A DNA stretch of 64,000 nucleotides from G965237725 sp965237725 (lineage in GTDB: Bacteria; Pseudomonadota; Gammaproteobacteria; Arenicellales; Poriferihabitantaceae). Position numbers and translations under genes: made by a program. Under the pieces are notes generated by a model. It was not told the origin of the DNA and ran no database searches. It saw only the letters and a list, made by a program, of their open reading frames with translations. Position 1 is the first letter of the stretch. The number at the start of each line of letters is the position of its first letter. The stretch is taken from contig OZ250151.1 of NCBI GenBank assembly GCA_965237725.1, positions 1,054,001-1,118,000 of the forward strand. Direction: 5' to 3'. Shown piece by piece: positions 33,767-41,983 of the stretch.

Positions 33767-35878
33767 TCATTTTACAACAAGAGCATCAACGATAGTGCAA
33801 CCGTCCGGGGTGACAATAACCGGATTCATATCCATTTCGCTGATCACGTCTACCATGACGTAGGCCAGCTGGGAAAAATCCGACAACGCCCTGGCGACCA
33901 AGTCTACGCGGCAGGGCGGCCTGCCCCTGGCACCTGCGAGAATCTTGTAAATTTTTAGCGATTGAATATGATGTAATGCTTCGGCTTCACTACAAGGTCC
34001 CGGGATAAACCGGCGGTCATCCAGCAATTCGATATAAATCCCGCCGGCACAAACCATGACTATAGGGCCAAATTGCTCATCGTTAACCATACCAAAAGAT
34101 AGCTCTACCCCATCGCCAACCATCGGCGCCAGTACACACCGACTACCGAGCTTTTTCGACATCTGCTCATAAGCGGCACCAAGCTCATCCGCATTTCTCA
34201 GATTGACAATAACCCCTCCTGCATCAGACTTGTGCTGCAGGCCAGGCTGGGCAGATTTCAATACCAGTGGATAACCGATCTCATTGGCCGCCGACAACAA
34301 TCTCTCGTCGTCATCAATGGTTAAAAACGCAACCACGGGCAATCCGAATTCGGAAAGCATATTCAATGATTCAATTTCATCCAGAGCATCATTGTCATGA
34401 AGTTTATCCCTCCATTTAGAAACTAATTGTTCATCAAATTGAACGGCAGCAGGGGTTTCAAATTCAGTCTGATCGCGAAACCTAAATAGATTACCCATGG
34501 CAGACAATGCCAGGGAAATACCATTAATCACCGGAATTCCAACCTTACCCAGAGCCAGGGCATTTTCTGAATTGCTCACATTGGTGGTGCTGTTAATCAC
34601 AAAAAACGGTTTATCCGTCTGCCTTTGTATATCCAGCGCCACATCCAGCATTTGAGGATATTGGCTGAAACTATCGCGAAATTCGAATTCCAGAGACAAC
34701 ATGGCAGTGTCCGGATCTTGATCTAGAATCTGTAGAATTCTGTGGTAGTTTTCGGCGACATCCACATTTAAAGATCCCATGGCATCAACCGGGTTTTCTG
34801 CGATCAGTCCATATTCGAGGATTTCCTCTAGCACTGATTTTGTTTTCTGGTTGATATTAGAGAACCTAACGCCGTTTTCTTCTGATAAATCGATCATCTG
34901 TTCGCGCAGTCCACCTGAATCCAGCAAGCTCGATAACCCGCCTTTGCCCAGATATTTTCCCTGGGAAAACGCGAGTGCGGTTGCAGCGAGCTCATCCATG
35001 TCCTTAACCCGGATAGCGCCATAGTGATCACAAATTGCCTGAAACGCCGTGTCGCTTCCGGCAACCGCGCCGGAGTGGCTCGCTGCCATTCGTGCACTTT
35101 TTTCCGTTGCGCCCACCTTTACAACCACCACCGGTATGCGGTTCTCCTGGGCTGTTTTTAATGCCAAAATAAATTTTACTGGATCACGGATTGTTTCTAC
35201 AAATATTGCAATAACCCGAGTTTCTGGCTGGACAAGGGCATACAACATGTAATCGGCAACGGTACCATTAATTTCCTGCCCCGGAGAAACCGCCAGATTA
35301 AACATCAGTCTTGGATCGGTGTTTGCCAGATAGGTCATTACCGAGCCCGAGTGGGCAATTAATGAAATATGGCCGGCATTGCGATCAGGAGGCGTATCGA
35401 AACTAACCAGGGTGTCGCTAGTGTAATTGTAAAAACCCATGCAATTTCCACCACACACGGGAATCCCGGCATCCCGCGCCTTGTTCTTTAAACGTTGTAA
35501 TAACGGCGGTCTGATGTCATCTTCGAGATAGTTGTTGGCAAAAATGACAACCCCGCCTGCGCCCAATGCCATTGCACTATTAAATACCGCTTCGATGGTC
35601 TGACTGCCCAGAACAATGATCACGAGATCGGGAACCTGGGGAAGCGATTCCAGGTCAGCATAACATTCCAGAGTATTAATGGACTCATAGCGAGGATTAA
35701 CAAGATACAGCTTGCCCGGATAAGCATGTTTTTCCAGCAAATCCTGAGCGGTGTGCCCAAAGCTGCCAACCCTGGTCGATGCGCCGATCAGTGCAATAGA
35801 TTTTGGCGACAGCATCGCTGACATCCAGTGGTCTGCGGCATTTTCAACCATTATATTTTCTGGAGATTTATTGTTCAT
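33767..35878 (-). CDS. ADP-forming acyl-CoA synthetase (acetate-CoA ligase type)
   Basis: The 703-residue protein joins the alpha and beta parts of an NDP-forming acyl-CoA ligase. The CoA-binding domain is at about 20-150 (PKSIALIGASTRVGSFGHTA). The ligase-CoA domain has the likely phospho-His in MAASHSGAVAGSD. A C-terminal ATP-grasp domain (from about 490) has IGYPLVLKSAQPGLQHKSDAGGV and FGPIVMVCAGGIYIELLDDR. Such enzymes make an acyl-CoA from acid, CoA and ATP, or run in reverse. It is divergent from a CaiD-like hydratase (45 bp between starts), which suggests activation of an unsaturated or hydroxylated carboxylic acid followed by hydration. Confidence 0.92.
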   Translation of the reverse strand: MNNKSPENIMVENAADHWMSAMLSPKSIALIGASTRVGSFGHTAQDLLEKHAYPGKLYLVNPRYESINTLECYADLESLPQVPDLVIIVLGSQTIEAVFNSAMALGAGGVVIFANNYLEDDIRPPLLQRLKNKARDAGIPVCGGNCMGFYNYTSDTLVSFDTPPDRNAGHISLIAHSGSVMTYLANTDPRLMFNLAVSPGQEINGTVADYMLYALVQPETRVIAIFVETIRDPVKFILALKTAQENRIPVVVVKVGATEKSARMAASHSGAVAGSDTAFQAICDHYGAIRVKDMDELAATALAFSQGKYLGKGGLSSLLDSGGLREQMIDLSEENGVRFSNINQKTKSVLEEILEYGLIAENPVDAMGSLNVDVAENYHRILQILDQDPDTAMLSLEFEFRDSFSQYPQMLDVALDIQRQTDKPFFVINSTTNVSNSENALALGKVGIPVINGISLALSAMGNLFRFRDQTEFETPAAVQFDEQLVSKWRDKLHDNDALDEIESLNMLSEFGLPVVAFLTIDDDERLLSAANEIGYPLVLKSAQPGLQHKSDAGGVIVNLRNADELGAAYEQMSKKLGSRCVLAPMVGDGVELSFGMVNDEQFGPIVMVCAGGIYIELLDDRRFIPGPCSEAEALHHIQSLKIYKILAGARGRPPCRVDLVARALSDFSQLAYVMVDVISEMDMNPVIVTPDGCTIVDALVVK

Positions 35879-35923
35879 TTGAGTTACATTTAACAGTCAC
35901 AAAATTTAATTGCGGAACCCGTC

Positions 35924-36730
35924 ATGTCACAAGAAGTTCGTGTAGAACGCTTTGGAAAAGTTCTCCAAATTACCCTGGATCGGCCACCAGCCAATGCCAT
36001 CACCGCAGAAGTTTCACTGTCCATTCACAACGCCCTAATCGAGTTACACGAAGATCCGGAACTACAATGCGGGATTGTAACCGCAACGGGAGAAAAAATA
36101 TTCTCTGCGGGGTGGGATTTAAAGGCACTGGCAAAAATGGAGTCCAACGAAGAAGCATTGAATGACTCTTTGAATTGCCCCGGCGGGTTTGCAGGAATAA
36201 CCGAATTCTGGGACTTAAAAAAACCCGTGATTGCCGCGGTGAACGGTATTGCTGTGGGTGGGGGTTTCGAAATCGCCCTGGCCTGCGACATTGTATTGTG
36301 CGTAGAGCGTGCGGAATTTTTTATGCCCGAGATGCAAAGAGGCTTCCTACCCGATGTTGGCGGCATACAGCATCTACCACGGAAACTGCCTTATAACGTT
36401 GCCATGGAATTATTATTAACCGGCAGGCGAATGCCCGCCAGCGAAGCCAGGCACTGGGGCCTGGTTCACGAGGTTCTGCCCCGGGAAGAATTGTTACCGA
36501 GGGCCCTGGAAATGGCGGAGCATATTGCCAATGGCGCACCCCTGGCATTACAGGCCTTAAAAGAAGTGGTTCCGGTGATTCAGGAAATGCCGATCCGGGA
36601 GGCCTTTGCCGCGACCAAACCAGGAAATGATGCCTTTCCGGTTTATCAGAAAATGTTGTTTTCCGAAGATTTTATGGAGGGCGGTAAAGCCTTTGCTGAG
36701 AAACGCCCGCCAGTCTGGAAAGGCAAATAG
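35924..36730 (+). CDS. caiD: Crotonobetainyl-CoA hydratase-like enoyl-CoA hydratase
   Basis: The 268-residue crotonase closely follows E. coli CaiD in wording: ITLDRPPANAI, GEKIFSAGWDLKALA, CPGGFAGITEF, KKPVIAAVNGIAVGGGFEIA (Glu116), MPEMQRGFLPDVGGIQHLP (Glu136), LTGRRMPASEARHWGLV, and the tail FAEKRPPVWKGK. CaiD hydrates crotonobetainyl-CoA to carnitinyl-CoA. The other cai genes are not in the window, so the true substrate could be another enoyl-CoA. The symbol is by similarity only. It is divergent from the ADP-forming CoA ligase, which could make the CoA ester, and lies in a region with betaine-type oxygenases. Confidence 0.85.
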   Translation: MSQEVRVERFGKVLQITLDRPPANAITAEVSLSIHNALIELHEDPELQCGIVTATGEKIFSAGWDLKALAKMESNEEALNDSLNCPGGFAGITEFWDLKKPVIAAVNGIAVGGGFEIALACDIVLCVERAEFFMPEMQRGFLPDVGGIQHLPRKLPYNVAMELLLTGRRMPASEARHWGLVHEVLPREELLPRALEMAEHIANGAPLALQALKEVVPVIQEMPIREAFAATKPGNDAFPVYQKMLFSEDFMEGGKAFAEKRPPVWKGK

Positions 36731-36799
36731 AAACTGCAATAACAATCTCCAAGCTCAAACATTTTCTGAACTATTTTGACCAGCTGTAAACCCGCGTTT

Positions 36800-37663
36800 T
36801 TAAAGCCCTTCGATTGATTCAGGAACGTCACATTCGGGGCAACGCAGCTTTAATTCAGCGAGCTTCGATTTGGCAATATCCAGTTTGTTTTCATCTACCA
36901 GTTTTTTGATGTCCTCGAGCCATTTTTGCAATTCAAAATCTGACATTCTCGGCATTGCAACCTCGCTTCGACTCTCGATTTCCTTCACTGTGCTACCTGC
37001 AAGCGAATTTACAACTGTCTGTTCTTCGGTCACTATCGAATCAGATTCAGGCTTTAACAACGATTCACTTTCGGTGGCAACTTGTTTTTCCTCTGAATTT
37101 TCCGAGGACTCTGTTAAAGCTTCGAGTTCAATTGATTCAGGGGCTATGGCTATTGGCTGGGAAAGATTAAATTCTTGGGTGGATTCCTGGGTCGCCGCAT
37201 CCTGTAGCGTTGTCTCCTGCTTGGCTTTCTTTTGCTGATTTAATCCATCGCTTTCACTTTGTATGATTGCATCATCAGAATCGCTTTTAAAAACCACAAT
37301 CTCATCAATCTGCTGTTGGTTCTGCACCCGGGATTCTAGTGGTGCATCTGCGCTGCTTATTTTAGCCGTGCCCAACTTTTTGGCGGTATCTGACTGTCCC
37401 ATTGTCTGAATTGATAAGTCTTGTGGGGTTGATTGCAGATGGATAATAACCGGCCTGGCAACCACCACCGCCAGCCCGACCATGCAAACCGTGGCAGATA
37501 ACCGCATCCAGCCTATGGAAATCAGATTTTCTAAAAAGGTCTTCCGATCTGGTGCAAGACGCCTGGCTTCACTCAAAATTTTATCGTCGAGATGTTTCGG
37601 TGAGTCCACATTGGGTATTCGTCGAATCATTTTTTCCAGATCTGGGTTTTGATATTCGCTCAT
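36800..37663 (-). CDS. Putative anti-sigma factor (single-pass membrane protein)
   Basis: The 287-residue protein has a cytoplasmic N-terminus (about 1-50), one membrane helix (about 53-75) and a long periplasmic part. The periplasmic part is rich in Ser, Glu and Gln (about 85-235) and probably disordered. A short helical C-terminal domain (ELQKWLEDIKKLVDENKLDI) ends with a CPEC motif. It shares an ATGA overlap with the sigma-factor gene (37660-37663). That arrangement and topology suggest an anti-sigma factor. It lacks an HxxxCxxC zinc anti-sigma motif, so the assignment is by context. Confidence 0.65.
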   Translation of the reverse strand: MSEYQNPDLEKMIRRIPNVDSPKHLDDKILSEARRLAPDRKTFLENLISIGWMRLSATVCMVGLAVVVARPVIIHLQSTPQDLSIQTMGQSDTAKKLGTAKISSADAPLESRVQNQQQIDEIVVFKSDSDDAIIQSESDGLNQQKKAKQETTLQDAATQESTQEFNLSQPIAIAPESIELEALTESSENSEEKQVATESESLLKPESDSIVTEEQTVVNSLAGSTVKEIESRSEVAMPRMSDFELQKWLEDIKKLVDENKLDIAKSKLAELKLRCPECDVPESIEGL

Positions 37664-38232
37664 ATTGACACCTGCGCCAGAGATTTTAACTGACTGGTGG
37701 CGTAACGCATTCTGCTTTTTACCGTCTCCGGATTGGAATTGGTTATCTCTGCAATTTCCTTTTGAGAAAAACCCTCCTCTCTTAACAAGAATGCTTCTCT
37801 TTGTTCTTCGGGTAATTGCATGATGGCGTCTAAAATTTCCTTGACTTGAATTCCCCTCGTCATGTCATCGTTGGACACTCCATCAACAGAAATTTCAGAA
37901 TTTAAATGTTGTTGTTCATCAAATGCCACAATTTCATATTTATCCGCTTTGGCTTTTCGCCAATGATCGATCAATTTATTTCGGGCAATTCGAAACAGAT
38001 AGGTTTTAAACGTCGCCAGGGGAATGTACTTTTCTATACTGTGGATGATGGATAACCAGATATCGTGGGCCAAATCTTCAACCAGCTGGGGTTGCTGGCA
38101 ACTGTTATAAAGAAAATTGAACAATTGATTTTTATGTCGCATATATAAAACCTCAAATGCTAACGAATCACCCTTCTGGTAAGCCAGCATGAGTGATTCG
38201 TCGCTTTTCAAAGATAGCAACACTTTTCCCAT
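37660..38232 (-). CDS. ECF-type RNA polymerase sigma factor
   Basis: The 190-residue protein has the two ECF regions. Sigma-2 is at about 25-95 (FEVLYMRHKNQLFNFLYNSC, LVEDLAHDIWLSIIHSI, FKTYLFRIARNKLIDHWRK). Sigma-4 is at about 135-185 (QLPEEQREAFLLREEGFSQK and EIAEITNSNPETVKSRMRYA). A 35-residue linker separates them. It lies between the VWA lipoprotein gene (14 nt upstream) and the putative anti-sigma gene (4-nt overlap), so the three form one operon and probably one signalling unit. Confidence 0.93.
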   Translation of the reverse strand: MGKVLLSLKSDESLMLAYQKGDSLAFEVLYMRHKNQLFNFLYNSCQQPQLVEDLAHDIWLSIIHSIEKYIPLATFKTYLFRIARNKLIDHWRKAKADKYEIVAFDEQQHLNSEISVDGVSNDDMTRGIQVKEILDAIMQLPEEQREAFLLREEGFSQKEIAEITNSNPETVKSRMRYATSQLKSLAQVSI

Positions 38233-38246
38233 AAACCAATTGTAAC

Positions 38247-40217
38247 TTAGCTACCCTTGCCTATGTCTTGGCCTATGTCCTGGCCTATGTCCTGGCCTAT
38301 GTCCTGGCCTATGTCTTGGCCTATGTCTTGGTCTATGCCTTGGTTCATGGCCTGGTCTATGTCCCGGCCTAATTTTTGATTACTCGATGCCATCTCTATA
38401 AAATCCAGAGACTGGGTTAGTTCAACCAGTCGAATGAATTCACCACGATAGCCATGATAATCAGCCCCCCGCGCACCCCTGGCCAGACTAGCCACATCAT
38501 CGAGTTTCCAATTCCCGGTAAATCTACCACCCCTCAGAATTTGCCCAAACCCTGCTACCGATGCAGCGAATCTCATACTAGGTGAAGCATCATCAATAGA
38601 ATTGAGAATAGCGTTTTCCAGTATGGCTTGAGAAATTTCTTTGCTCACAGAAGCTTCGGGATCTTTATAACGTAGTTTTACGAATGCTATCTCATTTTGA
38701 AAACCAGAGTCTTGAAGGTCAGATTGAGATTCTGATTGCCCATCACCGTATCGCAAGCCTGGCAACAGCACATCTTCACTATTAGCCAGAGTGATCTCAT
38801 AAAAAGCGGTTACGGTATGGCCTGCGCCGATATCCCCTGCATCAACCTTGTCATTGCGAAAGTCTTCCCGATTTAACATGCGGTTTTCATATCCGATTAA
38901 TCGATAAGATGAAACCAACGCAGGATTAAATTCGATTTGAATTTTTACGTCTTTGGCTATGGTCAACAATGTTGACTGCATTTCATTGACCAGTACCTTT
39001 TGCGCTTCCTTGATCGAATCGATATAAGCCGCATTGCCATTGCCCACATCCGCCAATTGTTCCATTAATGCATAATTATAATTACCCGTTCCAAATCCAA
39101 GTGTAGTCAGGGCGATACCGGACTGTCGTTTGCGTTCGATCATGCTTTTCAGAGCTTCATGATCTGCAACGCCTACATTCATATCACCATCACTGGCGAT
39201 AATCACTCGATTAATACCCTGATTGTTAAAGTTTTCTCTGGCGACGTTGTAGGCCAGCTGCAAACCAGCGCCACCATTGGTGCTGCCACCGGCTTGTAAA
39301 TTATTAATTGCACGCAGGATTTTTTGTCTCTCACTAGCCGGAGTTGAGTCGAGTACCAAACCTGCAGCACCAGCATAAACCGCCAATGCAATTCGATCGG
39401 CTTGACCCATCTGGTTCACCAGCAATCTTAAAGACTGCTTCACAAGAGGCAGTTTGTTTTGATCCATCATGCTGCCCGAGACGTCGACCAGAAATACCAA
39501 ATTGGCTGCAGGTCTATCCACCGCGGCGGGTTGATAACCTTTTAAACCAATTTGCAACAAATGACGATTTTCATTCCAGGGCGAACGGGCAATTTCAGTA
39601 GAAACCGAAAACGGCGTTTCCAGGAAGTCGGGTACGGGATAGTCATAACTGAAATAGTTAATCATCTCTTCAACCTTAACCGCATCCTTCTGAGGCATTT
39701 TACCCTCAGCCTCGAGCATTCTGCGCACATTACTATAAGACGCGGTATCAACGTCAATGCTAAATGTAGATACTGGATCATCGAGAACGAGCTTGATGCC
39801 ATTTTCATCGAAATTAATAGTTTTCTCCCTGTCTACGGACGGATAGATGGCGCCAGATACCGTATCAAATGTCATGGTCGGCTGACTTAACACCCCACCT
39901 ATGGACAAAGACAATTCCTGTTCCAGGATTTCTGTTGTACTCGGCGCGACCCGCAATTTTGACTTATACAATTCTTCGCTAAGAATAATACGATTAACGG
40001 ATTCGTCCTTTACCGCAATCATGTCACCATCACGCCGTTGTTTTTCCTCAGCCGGTGCGATCGGGTTCTGTATATTTGATGACAGGTGGTTGTTAAGGTC
40101 GCGTTTGTCCACGTCCTTTTTGTACTGGCCCTGTTTGTACTGGTCCCTATTTTCATTGGCACAGCCGGTAAATGTCACTGCTATGGCCAGGGTAGAGATA
40201 ATGAGTAGGTTTTTCAT
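38247..40217 (-). CDS. VWA-domain lipoprotein (YfbK-like)
   Basis: The 656-residue protein starts at the ATG at 40217 with a lipoprotein signal peptide (MKNLLIISTLAIAVTFTGCA) whose lipobox Cys is residue 19. An N-terminal domain of the YfbK type follows (FSIDVDTASYSNVRRMLEAE, EEMINYFSYDYPVP). A VWA domain has the MIDAS motif LVFLVDVSGSMMDQNK and IIASDGDMNVG. A C-terminal DUF3520-type region follows. The tail is a run of DIGQ repeats encoded by 12-bp tandem repeats. VWA domains bind proteins through a metal ion. It leads an operon with an ECF sigma and anti-sigma gene, and could be an envelope sensor or a target of that system. Confidence 0.88.
   Translation of the reverse strand: MKNLLIISTLAIAVTFTGCANENRDQYKQGQYKKDVDKRDLNNHLSSNIQNPIAPAEEKQRRDGDMIAVKDESVNRIILSEELYKSKLRVAPSTTEILEQELSLSIGGVLSQPTMTFDTVSGAIYPSVDREKTINFDENGIKLVLDDPVSTFSIDVDTASYSNVRRMLEAEGKMPQKDAVKVEEMINYFSYDYPVPDFLETPFSVSTEIARSPWNENRHLLQIGLKGYQPAAVDRPAANLVFLVDVSGSMMDQNKLPLVKQSLRLLVNQMGQADRIALAVYAGAAGLVLDSTPASERQKILRAINNLQAGGSTNGGAGLQLAYNVARENFNNQGINRVIIASDGDMNVGVADHEALKSMIERKRQSGIALTTLGFGTGNYNYALMEQLADVGNGNAAYIDSIKEAQKVLVNEMQSTLLTIAKDVKIQIEFNPALVSSYRLIGYENRMLNREDFRNDKVDAGDIGAGHTVTAFYEITLANSEDVLLPGLRYGDGQSESQSDLQDSGFQNEIAFVKLRYKDPEASVSKEISQAILENAILNSIDDASPSMRFAASVAGFGQILRGGRFTGNWKLDDVASLARGARGADYHGYRGEFIRLVELTQSLDFIEMASSNQKLGRDIDQAMNQGIDQDIGQDIGQDIGQDIGQDIGQDIGKGS
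38260..38367. repeat. Nine-unit 12-bp tandem repeat at the 3' end of the VWA gene
   Basis: Nine tandem 12-bp units (CCTATGTCYTGG on the plus strand) encode DIGQ/DIDQ-like tetrapeptides at the C-terminus. Five to six units are nearly identical; the last three are more diverged. The period is a multiple of three, so changes in unit number keep the frame. Confidence 0.95.
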
Positions 40218-40259
40218 AGTTTTCACCGTTTTTGATTGATTCACAGTGATAAACGGCAA

Positions 40260-40634
40260 AAACCTGGAAATGGGGTTAAATAAATCTAAATCATGGATCC
40301 TTCGCTATGCTCAGGATGACGACCTTAAATAAAAACCAGCCCGTCATCCCGGAAAATTCTGCCGGGAGCAGAATTTCGCGTAGCCCCAAGGGGTGAGTAT
40401 CAGAGATGATACGAACAAAGCACGAAGTGTTTATCCGGGATCCACTAAATGACATAGATTCCGGATAGGTCTTCGACCTTCCGGAATGACGGCCGAGGAT
40501 AAGTCTTCAACCTTCCGGAATGACGGCGGGTGATGGATTCTTCACTTCGTTCAGAATGACGCCGAGTGACTCGATAAGCGCTGTCGTCCTGAACGAAGTG
40601 CGCTGTCCTGAACGTAGTGAAGGAAAGAATCTAT
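40260..40634. repeat. Intergenic block of REP-like direct and inverted repeats
   Basis: This 375-bp stretch between the VWA gene and an aminotransferase gene has no coding frame. It contains a roughly 35-bp direct repeat around CTTCGACCTTCCGGAATGAC and CTTCAACCTTCCGGAATGAC, CCCGTCATCCCGGAA in the opposite sense, a repeated TCCTGAACGAAGTG/TCCTGAACGTAGTG, and CACTTCGTTCAGAATGACG as its inverted form. This matches the style of dispersed intergenic palindromes in proteobacteria. It could form hairpins in either transcript. Confidence 0.75.
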
Positions 40635-41930
40635 TTAACCGGTCTTGCTAAACGCCTTGCAGGCCTCGTCCAGACCCCGAACGGTATCTTCCAGATCGCG
40701 ATCATCATTGACAGTCGAGACAAAGCGTCTCACCCCCGGCAGTACATATTGACCTTGTTTCATCAACTCGGTATCCAGCCGCCGCATGGCTGCCTGATCG
40801 CTATTGAGCATATCCGACATATTCACCGGGGTTTTATCCATAAATAAAATCTGCCACAGTGAGCCAGTGTTCTGGGCGATAGCGGGAATATTGTATTTAT
40901 TAAGCACCTGCTGACATGCCTTACACATGTCATCGGCATATTGATTCATACGCTTGTATGTACCCGTTTTGCTGAGTTCATCAAGCATCGCCAATGTCGC
41001 TGCAGAGGCCACTGGATTACCATGCAGGGTGCCATTGAAGTAGGTATATTTCTCCTGGCCCTTGCGATTGGGGTCAGCCAGGTCAATAATTTCAGCCCGA
41101 CCGGCCACACAGGAAAGCGGGCCTCCACCACCCACAACCTTGCCATAGGTTGCAAGGTCGGGTTTGACATCATACCATTGCTGACCACCGCCGTAACACA
41201 AACGAAACCCAGTAACCACTTCATCGAGGATCAGCAAAATATCATTGTCATCACAAATTTTTCTCAAGCCATGCAAGAATTCTGCCTTGGCCGGAATAAT
41301 GCGTTGCACGGATTCAGCGATGATAGCCGCAATATCTCTACCATTCTCAGCAACTATTTTTACTACTGCATCCAGATCGTTATACGGTGCAACCAGCATG
41401 GTCGATGTGGTGGCCTGGGGTTGGCCCGCCGAATCTGCTACGCCTTCGGGATAGTGTCCGGTTTCTTTTGGAAATGTGGAGACGATGGCATAGTCATGAT
41501 TACCATGGTATGCGCCCTCGAATTTCAGAATTTTGTCTCGTCCGGTAAAAGCCCGAGCAAGGCGCATGGCATAAGCCGTCGCTTCTGATCCTGTGGTGGC
41601 ATAGGCAATTTTCTCGGCGCAGGGAATATCCCTGACCAGGCGCTGGGCAAGTTTGATGGTCACATCGTTAAGGGAACCGAACATATGCGCGCCTCGTGCG
41701 ATTTGGTCCTGGGATGCTTTGACCACAGCCGGATGGGAATGACCCAAAATCAACGCCCCTGCCCCACCGACATAATCGATATACTCATTACCATCCACAT
41801 CCCACATCCGCGAGCCTTCACCATGGCTGTAAATCAGACGAATATCTTTATGCAATGAGTAACTGCCGAGTCCAGCACCGGGCATGGCTGCTTCCGCAAT
41901 CTCAAATAGTTGTTCGGCGTTTTGTGTCAT
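40635..41930 (-). CDS. Class III aminotransferase (glutamate-1-semialdehyde aminomutase-like)
   Basis: The 431-residue PLP enzyme has HGEGSRMWDVDGNEYIDYVG, LGHSHPAVVKA, ATTGSEATAYAMRLARAFTG, FEGAYHGNHDYAIV, ILDEVVTGFR and the PLP-lysine in TYGKVVGGGGP (Lys264). It is of the GSA-aminomutase subgroup by its first half, but the location with a Rieske oxygenase and RpiR regulator argues for catabolism rather than heme synthesis. It probably moves an amino group from an omega-amino or beta-amino acid to a keto acid. It follows the Rieske gene by 53 nt on the same strand. Confidence 0.88.
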   Translation of the reverse strand: MTQNAEQLFEIAEAAMPGAGLGSYSLHKDIRLIYSHGEGSRMWDVDGNEYIDYVGGAGALILGHSHPAVVKASQDQIARGAHMFGSLNDVTIKLAQRLVRDIPCAEKIAYATTGSEATAYAMRLARAFTGRDKILKFEGAYHGNHDYAIVSTFPKETGHYPEGVADSAGQPQATTSTMLVAPYNDLDAVVKIVAENGRDIAAIIAESVQRIIPAKAEFLHGLRKICDDNDILLILDEVVTGFRLCYGGGQQWYDVKPDLATYGKVVGGGGPLSCVAGRAEIIDLADPNRKGQEKYTYFNGTLHGNPVASAATLAMLDELSKTGTYKRMNQYADDMCKACQQVLNKYNIPAIAQNTGSLWQILFMDKTPVNMSDMLNSDQAAMRRLDTELMKQGQYVLPGVRRFVSTVNDDRDLEDTVRGLDEACKAFSKTG

Positions 41931-41983
41931 GGGTATCAGTACCGGTAGTTATTTACAGTTTTGTTTACGAAATGAATACAGGG

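Noticed and set aside
40635..41930. Heme-biosynthesis HemL for the class III aminotransferase
   Set aside because: The sequence is GSA-aminomutase-like, but the context is catabolic and the family is broad; no symbol given.
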